NCBI GenBank assembly: GCA_004020875.1
Contig: SAPZ01000003.1
Coordinates: 62,001 to 126,000, forward strand
Length of the DNA stretch: 64,000 nucleotides
From: Mesorhizobium sp.
Lineage (GTDB): Bacteria > Pseudomonadota > Alphaproteobacteria > Rhizobiales > Rhizobiaceae
Reading direction: 5' to 3'
In this document: piece by piece, positions 35,859-47,461 of the stretch
Layout of the letters: the number at the start of each line of letters is the position of its first letter
How positions within the stretch are numbered: the first letter of the stretch is position 1
Notes under the pieces: model-generated
What the model was told of the DNA's origin: nothing
The model's database searches: none
What the model saw: only the letters and a program-made list of their open reading frames with translations
Position numbers and translations under genes: made by a program

Positions 35859-37412
35859 ATGTCTTCAGTCAGTAACCCGAAGCGAACACCGCTGTTCCGG
35901 CTGATCACCATCGCCAGCTCCGGCATGGGCGGTTTCGTCCTCGGATTGTGGGGGCTGCGGTTCGGCTTCGGCGACGGCATGGCCGGCATGCCGGCCCAGG
36001 CGATGATAGGCGCCATCGCCGCGCTGTGCGCCCTTGCCGCCGGCGGTGCGGCGATGTCGTTCTTCGCCGGCGTCGATGAATCGGTGGCCTATGTCGTCAA
36101 GGAAACTCATTTCGACAAGCTGACCGGGCTTTTGTCGCGCCAAGCCATGGTCGGCAAGATTGCCGATGCCGCCGCCGATACGATCCGAACCGGCGAGCCG
36201 GTGTTCCTGATCGACATCGATATCGACCGCTTCAAGCAGATCAACGACGCCATCGGCTACAGCCATGGCGACGAACTTGTCTGCGCCTTCACCAGCAGGC
36301 TGAAGGGTAGCATGCCGAAGGATGCGGTGATTGGGCGCATCGGTGCCGGCGAGTTCGGCGTGCTGCTGCCGGACCGAGATGTCCGTGGTTCGATCGAGCG
36401 GCTGATCGAAAAGCTCATCAACGAGATGATGGAACCTTATCAGCTGCAGACCCACCTGCAGTCGGTCAGCCTGTCGGTAGGCATCGTGGCGATGCCGAAG
36501 GACGGCGTCGACCCGGTCCTGGTCTTGCGCCGTTCGAATCTTGCGTTGCAGAACGCGCGGGCCAGCGGCGTCGGCAACTGGTCTGTGTTCCATGCGGACA
36601 TGGGCCGCGTGGCCGACTATCGGCAATGGATCGAGTCGGAGCTGAAGACCGCGTTCGACCGCGGTGACTTCAGTCTCCACTACCAGCCGCAGCTCAATCT
36701 GCCGAGCGGCCGCGTCGTCGGCTACGAGGCGTTGATCCGCTGGAAGCATCCGGAGCGCGGCATGATCCCGCCGATGGAGTTCATTCCGATCGCCGAGGAA
36801 ACCGGCATGATCAACCCGATCGGCGAATGGGTGCTGCGCAAGGCCTGCAGCGACGCCGCGCACCTGCCGCAGGACTGTTTCGTCGCCGTCAACATCTCGC
36901 CGGTCCAGTTCATGACCAGGGATTTCGTCGGCATCGTTCGCGAGGTGATGGAATCGACCGGCATCAAGCCGTCGCGGCTGGAGCTCGAGGTCACCGAGAC
37001 GGCGATGATGCAGGATCGCGACCGCGCCGCCGCGATCCTGGAGCAGCTTGCCGAGATGGGGATCTCTGTGGCCGTAGACGATTTCGGCACCGGCTATTCC
37101 AATTTGAGCTACCTGATCGACTTCTCCTTCGGCAAGCTGAAGATCGACCGTTCCTTCGTCAGCCGCATCGATACCGACTCCAGTTCCGGCGCGATCGTCT
37201 CGACCATTGTCGGCCTGTCGCGGGCGCTGGGCGTCGGCATCATCGCCGAAGGTGTGGAGACCGAGAACCAGGCCACGCTGCTGAGGGCCGCGGGCTGCGA
37301 GGTGGTCCAGGGTTATCTGTTCGGCCGGCCGGCCCCGCTCAAGGCCGAGCTCGGCGAGGCGCGGCCTGCTTTCGGCACCCGCGAGCCCGCACGGATCGTC
37401 AGCCTGCAGTAA
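35859..37412 (+). CDS. GGDEF/EAL cyclic-di-GMP protein, probably phosphodiesterase
   Basis: Membrane-anchored c-di-GMP enzyme, 517 residues, with two N-terminal hydrophobic segments (about residues 12-35 and 48-70). The GGDEF domain starts at 'HFDKLTGLLSRQAM', but its signature reads G-A-G-E-F near residue 164, so cyclase activity is unlikely; GTP binding may persist. The EAL domain looks complete: 'GYEALIRWKHPERG' near residue 289, 'VNISPVQF', 'LELEVTETAMM', 'DDFGTGYSNLSYL', 'LKIDRSFV' and 'IAEGVETENQ'. It probably lowers c-di-GMP and may affect motility and pilus behaviour. It stands alone between fabI and a convergent methyltransferase gene. Confidence 0.93.
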   Translation: MSSVSNPKRTPLFRLITIASSGMGGFVLGLWGLRFGFGDGMAGMPAQAMIGAIAALCALAAGGAAMSFFAGVDESVAYVVKETHFDKLTGLLSRQAMVGKIADAAADTIRTGEPVFLIDIDIDRFKQINDAIGYSHGDELVCAFTSRLKGSMPKDAVIGRIGAGEFGVLLPDRDVRGSIERLIEKLINEMMEPYQLQTHLQSVSLSVGIVAMPKDGVDPVLVLRRSNLALQNARASGVGNWSVFHADMGRVADYRQWIESELKTAFDRGDFSLHYQPQLNLPSGRVVGYEALIRWKHPERGMIPPMEFIPIAEETGMINPIGEWVLRKACSDAAHLPQDCFVAVNISPVQFMTRDFVGIVREVMESTGIKPSRLELEVTETAMMQDRDRAAAILEQLAEMGISVAVDDFGTGYSNLSYLIDFSFGKLKIDRSFVSRIDTDSSSGAIVSTIVGLSRALGVGIIAEGVETENQATLLRAAGCEVVQGYLFGRPAPLKAELGEARPAFGTREPARIVSLQ

Positions 37413-37433
37413 ACCACCACGCAAACACGCTTT

Positions 37434-38441
37434 TCAGCGGCGCGCGGACAACACCTTGAACATGCCGTCGCGTGCGATCTCGGCATGGCTGGCAAAGGCT
37501 GCGGAGAGCACCTGTTCGTAAGGAAGCTGGCGGTTGGCGACCATGAACAGCCGGCCGCCCGGTTTCAGCGCCTTCGACGCCGCGCGGATCATGCCGGCGC
37601 CGATCTCCGGGTCGGCGGCGCGGCCGCTGTGGAAAGGGGGGTTCATGACAATTGCGTCGTAGCGCCTCTCGGCCGCCTCGGTGAGCAGATCGGCCCAGAA
37701 GAAGCGCGGCTCGACGGCGCCATGGACATTCAGCCTGGCTGCCTCCAGGGCCTCGAAATCCGCTTCGTAGAGATCGAGCGCGGTGAGGCTCTGCGAGCGC
37801 TGCAGGACCTCGGCCGCCAGATAACCCCAGCCCGCGCAGAAATCGGCGACATTGCCTGCGAGATCATAAGGCAGGCTCGCAACGAGCAGTTTCGAACCGG
37901 CATCGACCCGATCGAAAGAGAACATGCCAGGCGCGGTTTTGAAACCGCCGTCAACAACAAGGTCGGGGTTGCCGGCGCGTAGCGGCGCGGCTGCTTCCGG
38001 ACCGGCCGGCCGGAACCAGAAGGCAACGCCGTGATGCTTCGGTAGGTGGCCTTCGAGCGACGCCAGCGCGTTGATCCGCTTGCGCAGGCTGTCGATGCCG
38101 TCCTCCTTGCCACCCGCGACAACGATCAGCCCGCCCGGCGCGACACGCTCGAGTGCTTCGGCGATGCGCAACTCATTCTGGCCCCGATGGCGGCCCGCAA
38201 GCACGAGAGCCATGTCGTAGCCCTGGCCTTCCACGTGCGGCGTGACCGTGTAACCGGCCGCCTGCAGGGCGCGGAAATGTGGGCGGAAGCCCTGCACGAG
38301 ATGCAGCGCCGCATCGAAACCTTCGGGCAAGCGGAAGCCGGGCTCGGCGCCCAGAAAAAGAACGCGGGCATCCTTTCGCGGCAGAGGCAGCGCCTCGGCC
38401 TCGAACGGGTGGAACAGCGTCTTCAGCGGCTCCGCGGCCAT
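37434..38441 (-). CDS. RsmC-like class I SAM methyltransferase
   Basis: Predicted 16S rRNA guanine-N2 methyltransferase of the RsmC/RlmG type. The N-terminal half is a degenerate methyltransferase-like domain ('LFLGAEPGFRLPEG', 'LVLAGRHRGQNE'). The C-terminal catalytic half has a motif I-like 'VADFCAGWGYLAAEVL' and the amino-group methylase motif 'IVMNPPFHSGRA'. I use the second ATG, with GAAGGAC 9 bases upstream; the first is two codons earlier. It follows pnp after a terminator. Target G1207 is inferred from the family only. Confidence 0.88.
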   Translation of the reverse strand: MAAEPLKTLFHPFEAEALPLPRKDARVLFLGAEPGFRLPEGFDAALHLVQGFRPHFRALQAAGYTVTPHVEGQGYDMALVLAGRHRGQNELRIAEALERVAPGGLIVVAGGKEDGIDSLRKRINALASLEGHLPKHHGVAFWFRPAGPEAAAPLRAGNPDLVVDGGFKTAPGMFSFDRVDAGSKLLVASLPYDLAGNVADFCAGWGYLAAEVLQRSQSLTALDLYEADFEALEAARLNVHGAVEPRFFWADLLTEAAERRYDAIVMNPPFHSGRAADPEIGAGMIRAASKALKPGGRLFMVANRQLPYEQVLSAAFASHAEIARDGMFKVLSARR

Positions 38442-38458
38442 TCGCATAGTCCTTCAAA

Positions 38459-38489
38459 CAAAACGGGCGCGACCTCGCGGCGCGCCCGT
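38459..38489 (-). terminator. Rho-independent terminator of pnp
   Basis: On the minus strand ACGGGCGCG, 9-base loop, CGCGCCCGT, then TTTTGTTTG. It lies 24 bases after the pnp stop; the rsmC-like ribosome binding site follows directly. Confidence 0.85.
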
Positions 38490-38512
38490 CTTAAACTGTT
38501 CAGCCAAACCGA

Positions 38513-40663
<2,151 letters not shown>

Positions 40664-41030
40664 GTCTTGTCCTTCATATGCGGAAAGGGCCGCACCGTCC
40701 TAACGGTCGCGGGTTCTCCCTTTCCTGGCTTCCTTCGGGCAGCCACGGGCAAGACAACGGGAAGCTCGATAGATCCGGCTCAAAAGCCGAGCGAGCATCC
40801 TGCAATCCTGCCCCATGACCGTCCATGGGCGGTTCCGGATAGCCCTCTGCGGTCCGGAACCGGGTTGGCCGATTGGTCCGGCCGACCCTGCGCACGACGC
40901 CGGAAATGCTGTTTCCGGAACGCGCCACGCGCGGAGGGGAATTTCCTAATCGCAGCATCGGAGCAGCGGATTATCCGATGCGCCAATGCGCGACCGGCGG
41001 GCCCCTTTAGAGAGCCCGCCGGTCAATTCG
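40664..41030 (-). other. rpsO-pnp spacer with three strong hairpins (367 bases)
   Basis: No coding frame is credible. In reading direction the spacer holds an 11-bp perfect stem just after rpsO (40992-41024), a 7-bp stem CCGGAAA/TTTCCGG (40900-40918) and a 9-bp perfect stem GGTTCCGGA/TCCGGAACC (40831-40861). None has a U-tract. Such stems fit RNA processing or PNPase autoregulation, as known for the E. coli pnp leader, but that is inference here. Confidence 0.7.
40992..41024 (-). other. Hairpin at the rpsO 3' end
   Basis: GACCGGCGGGC and GCCCGCCGGTC form an 11-bp perfect stem with an 11-base loop, starting 6 bases after the rpsO stop. There is no T-run on the minus strand, so it is more likely a 3'-end stabiliser or processing site than an intrinsic terminator. 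Confidence 0.75.
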
Positions 41031-41300
41031 TCAGCGACGGAGACCTAGCTTGTCGATCAGCGTCTGGTAGCGCGCGTCATCCTTACGCTTGAGATAGTCA
41101 AGCAGGCTGCGCCGCTGGGAAACCAGAGCAAGGAGGCCGCGGCGGGAATGGTTATCCTTCTTGTGGTCCTTGAAGTGCTCGGTCAGGTTCTTGATGCGCT
41201 CGGAAAGAATGGCAACCTGGACTTCCGGAGATCCGGTATCGCCTTTCGCGGTCGCGAATTCGGTCATCAGTTCTTTCTTGCGCTCGGCAGTAATCGACAT
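41031..41300 (-). CDS. rpsO: 30S ribosomal protein S15
   Basis: Primary 16S rRNA-binding protein, 89 residues. It starts [10 protein letters not shown] and carries the S15 signature '[20 protein letters not shown]' (split) and '[20 protein letters not shown]'. The end '[17 protein letters not shown]' is standard. It precedes pnp as in most bacteria, but corA separates it from truB. The 191-base spacer upstream contains a TTGACA, but I could not pair it with a -10 at normal spacing. Confidence 0.98.
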   Translation of the reverse strand: MSITAERKKELMTEFATAKGDTGSPEVQVAILSERIKNLTEHFKDHKKDNHSRRGLLALVSQRRSLLDYLKRKDDARYQTLIDKLGLRR

Positions 41301-41491
41301 CGTGCTTTTCCTTATCTGTTGGAGGAAACGGGACGCCCACAGCCGGGATGTCGTCCAGCAGGGGCCAGTGCAAGCGACGCGTCAGGGCACGAAGCTGCGG
41401 CGCATATAGTGCAATTCCGGAAAAAACACCAGCCCAATTGTCAAGCCGGCTTGTCGCAGGTTCCAGCGGCGAAAACCGGAGAACTCAAAGG

Positions 41492-42580
41492 CTATAGCCA
41501 CTTCTTCCATTTGAAGAACGCCACCAGACCGGCAGCGATCAGCGCCATGAACACCAGCGACATCGGATAGCCGTAGTAGGCTTTCAGCTCCGGCATGTTC
41601 CAAGGCGAGCTTGCCGGGTCGAAGTTCATCCCCCAGACGCCGACCAGGAAGGTCAGTGGCATGAAGATCACGGAGACGATCGTCAGATAGGAAATGACGT
41701 CGTTGGTGCGAGCCTGGGTCAGCGAGAGATGCATCTCGATCAGGCCCGTGAGCATGTCGCGCTGGTTCTCGACCAGTTCGATCAGCCGCAGAGAATGGTC
41801 GAGCGTGTCGTTGAAAAAGATCTTGGTCTCGGCCGTCACGAAGGGCACGTCGTTTCGGATCAGCGTCGCCAGCGCGTCGCGCATCGGCCACAGCACGCCC
41901 TTGAGCACGTTCGCGTCCCGCCTGAGTTCATGCAGCTGCCGCATCTGATGCTTGTGCGGCGTGTTAAGCATCTCGTCCTCAATGCCGTCAACCAATTCGC
42001 TCGCCGCCTCGATCGGCGGGAAATAGCTGTCGACGATGGCGTCGATCAGCGCATAGGCGAGATAGTCGGCGCCGCGCGAGCGCAGGCGGTTCGGCAGCGC
42101 GGCCGCGATGCGCTTGCGCACCGGATCGAACGGATCACCTTCGCGTTCCTGGAATGTGACGACGAACTTGCCGCCAAAGAAAAGCGAAATCTGCTCGTAG
42201 CGGTGCGAGGCGACATCGTCGATCATGCGCATGACGACGAAGGCATGATCCTCGTAGAAATCCACCTTGGGCCGCTGTCCAGTGTTGACAACGTCCTCCA
42301 GCGCCAGCGGGTGGAGGTTGAAGATACGGCCGATCTCCTCGATCAGCGGAATGTTGGCAAGTCCCGTGCAGTCCAGCCAGACGACAGGCCATTTCTCGCA
42401 ATGGGTCTTCAGGTCGTCGATCGAGGCATTGTCGATGGTTTCGTATTTCTGTGGCGAGATCAATGTCAGCCGAAGCTCGCTGCGGCGTGCCGCCGGATCG
42501 GCGATCAACGTGCCGGGCGACGCCCCGACCGGCGGCCGGCGGGTTCTCAGCGGCGCCCTCTTGTTGCCTGTATCAGCCAT
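41492..42580 (-). CDS. CorA-family magnesium/cobalt transporter
   Basis: Pentameric divalent-cation channel of the inner membrane, 362 residues. A long cytoplasmic N-terminal domain ('VVWLDCTGLANIPLIEEIGR', 'LALEDVVNTGQRPKVDFYED') is followed by a long helix and two C-terminal membrane segments. The first segment ends in the G-M-N selectivity motif ('FLVGVWGMNFDPAS') and the second is 'MSLVFMALIAAGLVAFFKWK'. It lies inside the usual truB-rpsO interval, which is an uncommon place for it. Confidence 0.95.
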   Translation of the reverse strand: MADTGNKRAPLRTRRPPVGASPGTLIADPAARRSELRLTLISPQKYETIDNASIDDLKTHCEKWPVVWLDCTGLANIPLIEEIGRIFNLHPLALEDVVNTGQRPKVDFYEDHAFVVMRMIDDVASHRYEQISLFFGGKFVVTFQEREGDPFDPVRKRIAAALPNRLRSRGADYLAYALIDAIVDSYFPPIEAASELVDGIEDEMLNTPHKHQMRQLHELRRDANVLKGVLWPMRDALATLIRNDVPFVTAETKIFFNDTLDHSLRLIELVENQRDMLTGLIEMHLSLTQARTNDVISYLTIVSVIFMPLTFLVGVWGMNFDPASSPWNMPELKAYYGYPMSLVFMALIAAGLVAFFKWKKWL

Positions 42581-42702
42581 GTTCTTCCTGGGGCCATGAG
42601 CTTCCCGGGCTTCCGCGCCCGGCCGAGATTAGAGCACTCCAGGACAAACGTGCAGCGGTTTTCCGTTCGGAATTGGATAAATAACAGACACTTGCACCGG
42701 AT

Positions 42703-43662
42703 TCATCCGACAAAGACCCGCTTGGGCTTGAACATGCCCTGCTCGATGGCGCCGATGGCGACGAGCCTGCCGCGCGCGGTGGCACATGCCTCCTCCGCCT
42801 CGACCGGCGCATCGCGGCCGCGAATGATGACGGGATTGCCGAGGCGGATCTTCGTCGCCGCGTCATCGCTGACCGCGACCTGCGGCAGGCAATCGAGCGC
42901 CGCCGCCGTTTCGACCAGCAGCGCGTCGATGGCACTGAAATCGACCGGGACCTCGGCTTCGTCCGGAACAGCTTCGGCCTTGCCGCCAAAACGGGCTGCT
43001 TCCAGTTCGGCTACCGTGACAAAATCATCCGGCGTGAACGGCTCGACCTCAACGCGGCGCAATTCAGCGATATGGCCGAAGCAGCCGAGATCGCGGCCCA
43101 TGTCGCGCGCCAGTGAGCGCACATAGGTGCCCTTGCCGCATTCGACCTCGAAGACGGTCTTGTCGGCATTATGCTCGATAATATCCAAACGGCCGATTTC
43201 AATTTCCCGCGCGGGTATCTCGACAGTCTCGCCGTCGCGGGCGAGATCATAGGCGCGCTCGCCGGCGATCTTGATGGCCGAGAATTGCGGCGGCGTCTGC
43301 ATGATAACACCGGTGTATTTCGGCAGCAGCGCCCTCACGTCGGCCTCGACCGGGCGGCGGTCGGAGCTTTTGGTCACGGGACCTTCAAGGTCGTCGGTCG
43401 ACCGTTCCTCACCCCAGGCAACGGTGAAGCGGTAGACCTTGGCGCCATCCTGCACGTAGGGGACGGTCTTGGTAGCCTCGCCGAGCGCGATCGGCAGCAT
43501 GCCGGAGGCCAGCGGATCGAGCGTGCCGGCATGCCCGGCCTTCTCGGCCTGGAACAGCCATTTGATCTTGGAGACCGCTTCGGTCGAGCCCATGCCGACC
43601 GGCTTGTCCAGCACCACCCAGCCGGAGACCGGCCGACCCTTCTTCTTGCCGCGGCGCGCCAC
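42703..43662 (-). CDS. truB: tRNA pseudouridine(55) synthase
   Basis: Forms the T-loop pseudouridine of tRNA. The N-terminal domain has '[20 protein letters not shown]', the catalytic Asp in '[20 protein letters not shown]' and '[19 protein letters not shown]'. A PUA-like C terminus ends with '[19 protein letters not shown]'. 319 residues. The GTG start shares one base with the rbfA stop, so the two are translationally coupled. Confidence 0.97.
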   Translation of the reverse strand: MARRGKKKGRPVSGWVVLDKPVGMGSTEAVSKIKWLFQAEKAGHAGTLDPLASGMLPIALGEATKTVPYVQDGAKVYRFTVAWGEERSTDDLEGPVTKSSDRRPVEADVRALLPKYTGVIMQTPPQFSAIKIAGERAYDLARDGETVEIPAREIEIGRLDIIEHNADKTVFEVECGKGTYVRSLARDMGRDLGCFGHIAELRRVEVEPFTPDDFVTVAELEAARFGGKAEAVPDEAEVPVDFSAIDALLVETAAALDCLPQVAVSDDAATKIRLGNPVIIRGRDAPVEAEEACATARGRLVAIGAIEQGMFKPKRVFVG

Positions 43663-44078
43663 TATTCCTCGTCCTTGTCGTTGTTCTTGCCGTCGCCGAG
43701 ATCGCGCGCCACTTCGGGCGATTTCAGCAATTCATTGATCTTCGCGAAATTGTCGAAGGAGGTATCGAGCCGGAAGCGGAACTCCGGCATGTACTTCATC
43801 TGCCTCAGAGCGCCCGACGCACGGCCGCGGATGAACTTCGCATGCCTGTTGAGCGCCTCGACCACGGCGTTGTCGTCACCCGCGCCAAGCGGCGAGACGA
43901 AAGCGGTGGCGATCTTGAGATCGGGCGACATGCGCACCTCGGAGACCGAGACGACGCTGTTTTCGATCACCGGATCGATGATCTCGCCGCGCTGCAGCGT
44001 TTCGGAAAGGGCATGGCGCACCTGCTCGCCGACGCGCAGCATGCGCTGGGAGGGGCCTGACGTTGTCGAACGGGACAT
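43662..44078 (-). CDS. rbfA: 30S ribosome-binding factor
   Basis: 16S rRNA 5'-end maturation factor with a KH-like fold. The 138 residues from [10 protein letters not shown] contain '[20 protein letters not shown]', '[20 protein letters not shown]' and '[20 protein letters not shown]'. The frame is open 34 codons upstream, but that part is not RbfA-like. The C terminus is acidic. It lies between infB and truB, the usual order. Confidence 0.95.
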   Translation of the reverse strand: MSRSTTSGPSQRMLRVGEQVRHALSETLQRGEIIDPVIENSVVSVSEVRMSPDLKIATAFVSPLGAGDDNAVVEALNRHAKFIRGRASGALRQMKYMPEFRFRLDTSFDNFAKINELLKSPEVARDLGDGKNNDKDEE

Positions 44079-44199
44079 TTTCCTGGTCCTGAAATCGTGT
44101 AGCGCGGGATGGGACCACGCCGCATGGCTCAAATGCATGAGCGGTCTGGGCGGCAGCCTTGCGGCCGCCGCCCGCTTCATTTCGGCAAGTATACCCGAA

Positions 44200-46782
44200 T
44201 TAGAGCGTCCTGCTCACCATCTCGACGCGGAAGCACTCGATGACGTCGCCGACGCGCATGTCCTCGTAGTTCTGGAAAGCCATGCCGCATTCCTGGCCGC
44301 CCGGCACTTCCGAAACCTCGTCCTTGAAGCGCTTGAGCGTCTTCAACGTGCCTTCGTGGACGACGACGTTGTCGCGGATCAGGCGCACGCCGGCACCACG
44401 CTCGACCTTGCCTTCGGTGACGCGGCAGCCGGCGATCTTGCCGACCTTGGAGATGTCGAAGATCTCGAGGATCTCGGCATTGCCGATGAAGGTCTCGCGC
44501 CGCTCCGGCGAAAGCATGCCGGAAAGGGCGGCCTTCACGTCGTCGACGAGGTTGTAGATGATCGAGTAATAGCGGATCTCGATGCCCGCGGCGGCGGCCG
44601 CGGTGCGCGCCTGCGCGTTGGCGCGGACGTTGAAGCCGATGATCGCCGCTCCGGACGTCTCTGCCAGCGACACGTCGCTCTCGGTGATGCCGCCGGCGCC
44701 CGAGTGGACGATCCGTACCCTGACCTCGTCGTTGCCGAGCTTCTCCAGAGCGGCGTTGATCGCCTCGATGGAACCCTGCACGTCGCCCTTGATGACCAGC
44801 GGGAATTCCTTCAGCCCGCTCGTCTGCAACTGCGACATCATCTGTTCGAGCGAGCCGCGCTGGCCGGCATGCTTGGCCACTGCCTTGTCGCGCGCCAGGC
44901 GCTGACGGTATTCGGTGATCTCGCGGGCGCGGGCCTCGTTGTTGACGACGGCGAAGCGGTCGCCGGCCTGCGGTGTGCCCTGAAGGCCAAGCACCTCGAC
45001 CGGCATCGCCGGCGGCGCTTCCGGCACGTGCTCGCCGCGGTCGTCGACCAGCGCGCGCACACGGCCCCACTCGTTGCCGGCGACAATGATGTCGCCCGGC
45101 ATCAGCGTGCCGGTCTGCACCAGAACGGTGGCGACCGGACCGCGGCCCTTGTCAAGCTTGGCTTCGATCACCGCGCCTTCGGCGGTGCGGTCAGGATTGG
45201 CCTTGAGGTCGAGAACTTCGGCCTGCAGCAAGATCGCTTCGAGCAGCTTGTCGAGATTGGTGCCCTTGGTCGCCGAAACCTCGACGTCCAGCACCTCGCC
45301 GCCCATCGATTCCACGAACACCTCGTGGCGCAGCAGTTCGGTCCGCACCTTCTGCGGGTCAGCATCGCGCTTGTCGATCTTGTTGATCGCCACGATGATC
45401 GGCACGCCGGCCGCCTTGGCGTGGTTGATCGATTCGATCGTCTGCGGCATCACGCTGTCGTCTGCCGCCACCACCAGCACGGCGATGTCGGTGACCTGGG
45501 CGCCACGGGCGCGCATGGCGGTGAAGGCAGCGTGGCCGGGCGTGTCGATGAAGGTGATCTTCTGACCGTTCTTCTCGATCTGGTAGGCGCCGATATGCTG
45601 GGTGATGCCGCCGGCCTCGCCGGATACGACATTGGCGTTGCGGATGGCGTCGAGCAGCGAGGTCTTGCCGTGGTCGACATGGCCCATGATGGTCACGACC
45701 GGCGGACGCGACACGAGGTCCTCGGGACGGTCGGCGATGTTGAACAAGCCTTCCTCGATGTCGGACTCCGCAACGCGGCGGACCGTATGGCCGAATTCGG
45801 AAGCGACCAGCTCGGCCGTGTCAGCATCGATGACGTCGCCCGGCTTCAGGATCTGGCCCTGCTTCATGAAGAACTTGACTACATCCACGGCGCGCTCGGA
45901 CATGCGTTGCGCCAGTTCCTGGATGGTGATGGTTTCGGGCAGGATCACTTCGCGCATGACTTTCTCGCGCGGCTCATTGTGGAGCGCGCGTTTGAATTTT
46001 TCCTGGCGGCGGCGCATCGACGACAGCGAACGGCCGCGAGCGTCGTCATCCGACAGCGCCGAATTCAGCGTCAGCTTGCCACGGCGGCGATCTTCCTCGC
46101 CCTTGGTCGGCTTGGCCGGACGGGCTACTTCCGGGGTCGCGAGACGGCGGGGTGGCGCGCTGGCTCCGCCACCGGCACCGATGCGCCTCGGCTTGGCCTC
46201 TTCCTCGTCATCGGCCGTGGCGACATCCGCTGCCTGCGGCGCGCGACGGCGAGCCTCTTCCTCGGCACGACGCCGCGACTCGGCCTCGGCCTGCAGGCGC
46301 GCTTCTTCCTCGGCCTGACGGCGCGCGGATTCGTCGCGCTCGCGCTTGCGGCGTTCCTCTTCCTCGGCGCGGCGCTTGGCATCTTCCTGAGCGCGCAGGC
46401 GATCCTCGGCCTCGCGAGCCTTGGAGCCTTCCAGCGCCCTGCGACGCGCTTCCATCTCGCCGCGCGACAGCTCGTTCAGGACCATGCCCGAACGTTCCGG
46501 CGGCGGAGGCGGCGCCTTCGGCGCTTCCTGCACGACAGGCGCGGCGGCGACAGGAGCGGCCGCGGCGGGCTTCGGCGTGAACACGGAGGGCGCCACCGGC
46601 TCCGGCTTGTCGCCAGGCAGCGAGAACTTGCGCTTCTTGGTCTCGACAACGACCGACTTGGTGCGGCCGTGCGAGAAATTCTGGCGCACGGTGCCCTGCT
46701 CGAGGCCGGGGCGCTTCAGCGTCAAGGTCTTCTTCGGCGTAACGCTCAACGTCTTGTCGTCGCCCGATTTCGTATCGTTCAT
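44200..46782 (-). CDS. infB: Translation initiation factor IF-2
   Basis: GTPase that brings initiator tRNA to the ribosome. The N-terminal third is a low-complexity tail with an Ala/Pro stretch and a long Arg/Glu/Ala-rich coiled-coil-like region (about residues 110-190). The G domain starts near residue 365 with '[17 protein letters not shown]', then '[17 protein letters not shown]' and '[17 protein letters not shown]'. C-terminal beta-barrel domains follow, ending '[14 protein letters not shown]'. 860 residues. The ATG overlaps the ylxR-type stop by 4 bases. Confidence 0.98.
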   Translation of the reverse strand: MNDTKSGDDKTLSVTPKKTLTLKRPGLEQGTVRQNFSHGRTKSVVVETKKRKFSLPGDKPEPVAPSVFTPKPAAAAPVAAAPVVQEAPKAPPPPPERSGMVLNELSRGEMEARRRALEGSKAREAEDRLRAQEDAKRRAEEEERRKRERDESARRQAEEEARLQAEAESRRRAEEEARRRAPQAADVATADDEEEAKPRRIGAGGGASAPPRRLATPEVARPAKPTKGEEDRRRGKLTLNSALSDDDARGRSLSSMRRRQEKFKRALHNEPREKVMREVILPETITIQELAQRMSERAVDVVKFFMKQGQILKPGDVIDADTAELVASEFGHTVRRVAESDIEEGLFNIADRPEDLVSRPPVVTIMGHVDHGKTSLLDAIRNANVVSGEAGGITQHIGAYQIEKNGQKITFIDTPGHAAFTAMRARGAQVTDIAVLVVAADDSVMPQTIESINHAKAAGVPIIVAINKIDKRDADPQKVRTELLRHEVFVESMGGEVLDVEVSATKGTNLDKLLEAILLQAEVLDLKANPDRTAEGAVIEAKLDKGRGPVATVLVQTGTLMPGDIIVAGNEWGRVRALVDDRGEHVPEAPPAMPVEVLGLQGTPQAGDRFAVVNNEARAREITEYRQRLARDKAVAKHAGQRGSLEQMMSQLQTSGLKEFPLVIKGDVQGSIEAINAALEKLGNDEVRVRIVHSGAGGITESDVSLAETSGAAIIGFNVRANAQARTAAAAAGIEIRYYSIIYNLVDDVKAALSGMLSPERRETFIGNAEILEIFDISKVGKIAGCRVTEGKVERGAGVRLIRDNVVVHEGTLKTLKRFKDEVSEVPGGQECGMAFQNYEDMRVGDVIECFRVEMVSRTL

Positions 46783-47438
46783 TCCATATCCTCTGCGGCA
46801 TCATCTTCGTCGGCAACGGCCGCAAGCATTGCCAGATCGTTCGGGGTACCGCCCCGATATCGGTCGAGCGCAACAACGCGCCTCTCAACCGCCAGTCCCG
46901 CATCCTGCGCGAGGACGGCAGCATGTATCACATTTGTACCCCCCAATGCCAAGCTCAACTCGGCCTCGGAGAAAAGTTTGTAGGCAAGGATGGCGGGGCC
47001 GCCGAGATGGACGGTCGCCCGCCGCGCCTGACTGATCTTGCGGACACCGTCGTCCGAGGCCTCTGCCGCATGCAGGACGAGCAGCGCCTGCCCGTCGCGC
47101 ACCGCACCTTCGACCTTGGCGGCGCCAAGAACGACGGCGCCGGCCTTGCGGGCAAGCCCAAGCATACCCAGAGCGGACCTGGAAAGCAGCCCCTCGACCA
47201 TGCCGCCGAGATCAGACGGAACGGTCACCTGCGCCTTGAATGCGCGGGCAAACAGGTTCTTCGCCGCTGCCTTCTCGATATGTAGGCGATCAGCGGTGAC
47301 CCAGCAACCGCGGCCGGGCAGATTTCTCTTGATGTCCGGAACGACGGCCGAATCCGGGCCGACGACGAAGCGGATCAGTTCATCCGCTTCGGCCTGCCTG
47401 CGCGTAACGATGCAAGTGCGATCGTTCATCTCGTCCAC
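46779..47438 (-). CDS. YlxR/DUF448 RNA-binding protein with L7Ae-like domain
   Basis: Predicted nucleic-acid-binding protein of the nusA-infB operon. The N-terminal YlxR domain is '[20 protein letters not shown] ... [13 protein letters not shown]'. From about residue 90 an L7Ae/YlxQ-like fold follows ('[20 protein letters not shown]', '[17 protein letters not shown]'). This fused form, about 220 residues, is common in alphaproteobacteria. The start is a GTG; an ATG lies three codons in. It is coupled to infB by a 4-base overlap and follows nusA after 23 bases. Confidence 0.93.
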   Translation of the reverse strand: MDEMNDRTCIVTRRQAEADELIRFVVGPDSAVVPDIKRNLPGRGCWVTADRLHIEKAAAKNLFARAFKAQVTVPSDLGGMVEGLLSRSALGMLGLARKAGAVVLGAAKVEGAVRDGQALLVLHAAEASDDGVRKISQARRATVHLGGPAILAYKLFSEAELSLALGGTNVIHAAVLAQDAGLAVERRVVALDRYRGGTPNDLAMLAAVADEDDAAEDME

Positions 47439-47461
47439 GGGCTTTGCGATTGGTGGTCACC

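Noticed and set aside
41301..41491. rpsO promoter from TTGACA on the minus strand
   Set aside because: No -10-like hexamer at 16-18 bases; the nearest TATATG is about 30 bases away.
43171..46983. 1270-codon open frame on the plus strand
   Set aside because: Antisense shadow of infB, rbfA and truB in high-GC DNA. Low-complexity Asp/Arg/His-rich product with no domain, while the minus strand gives textbook proteins.
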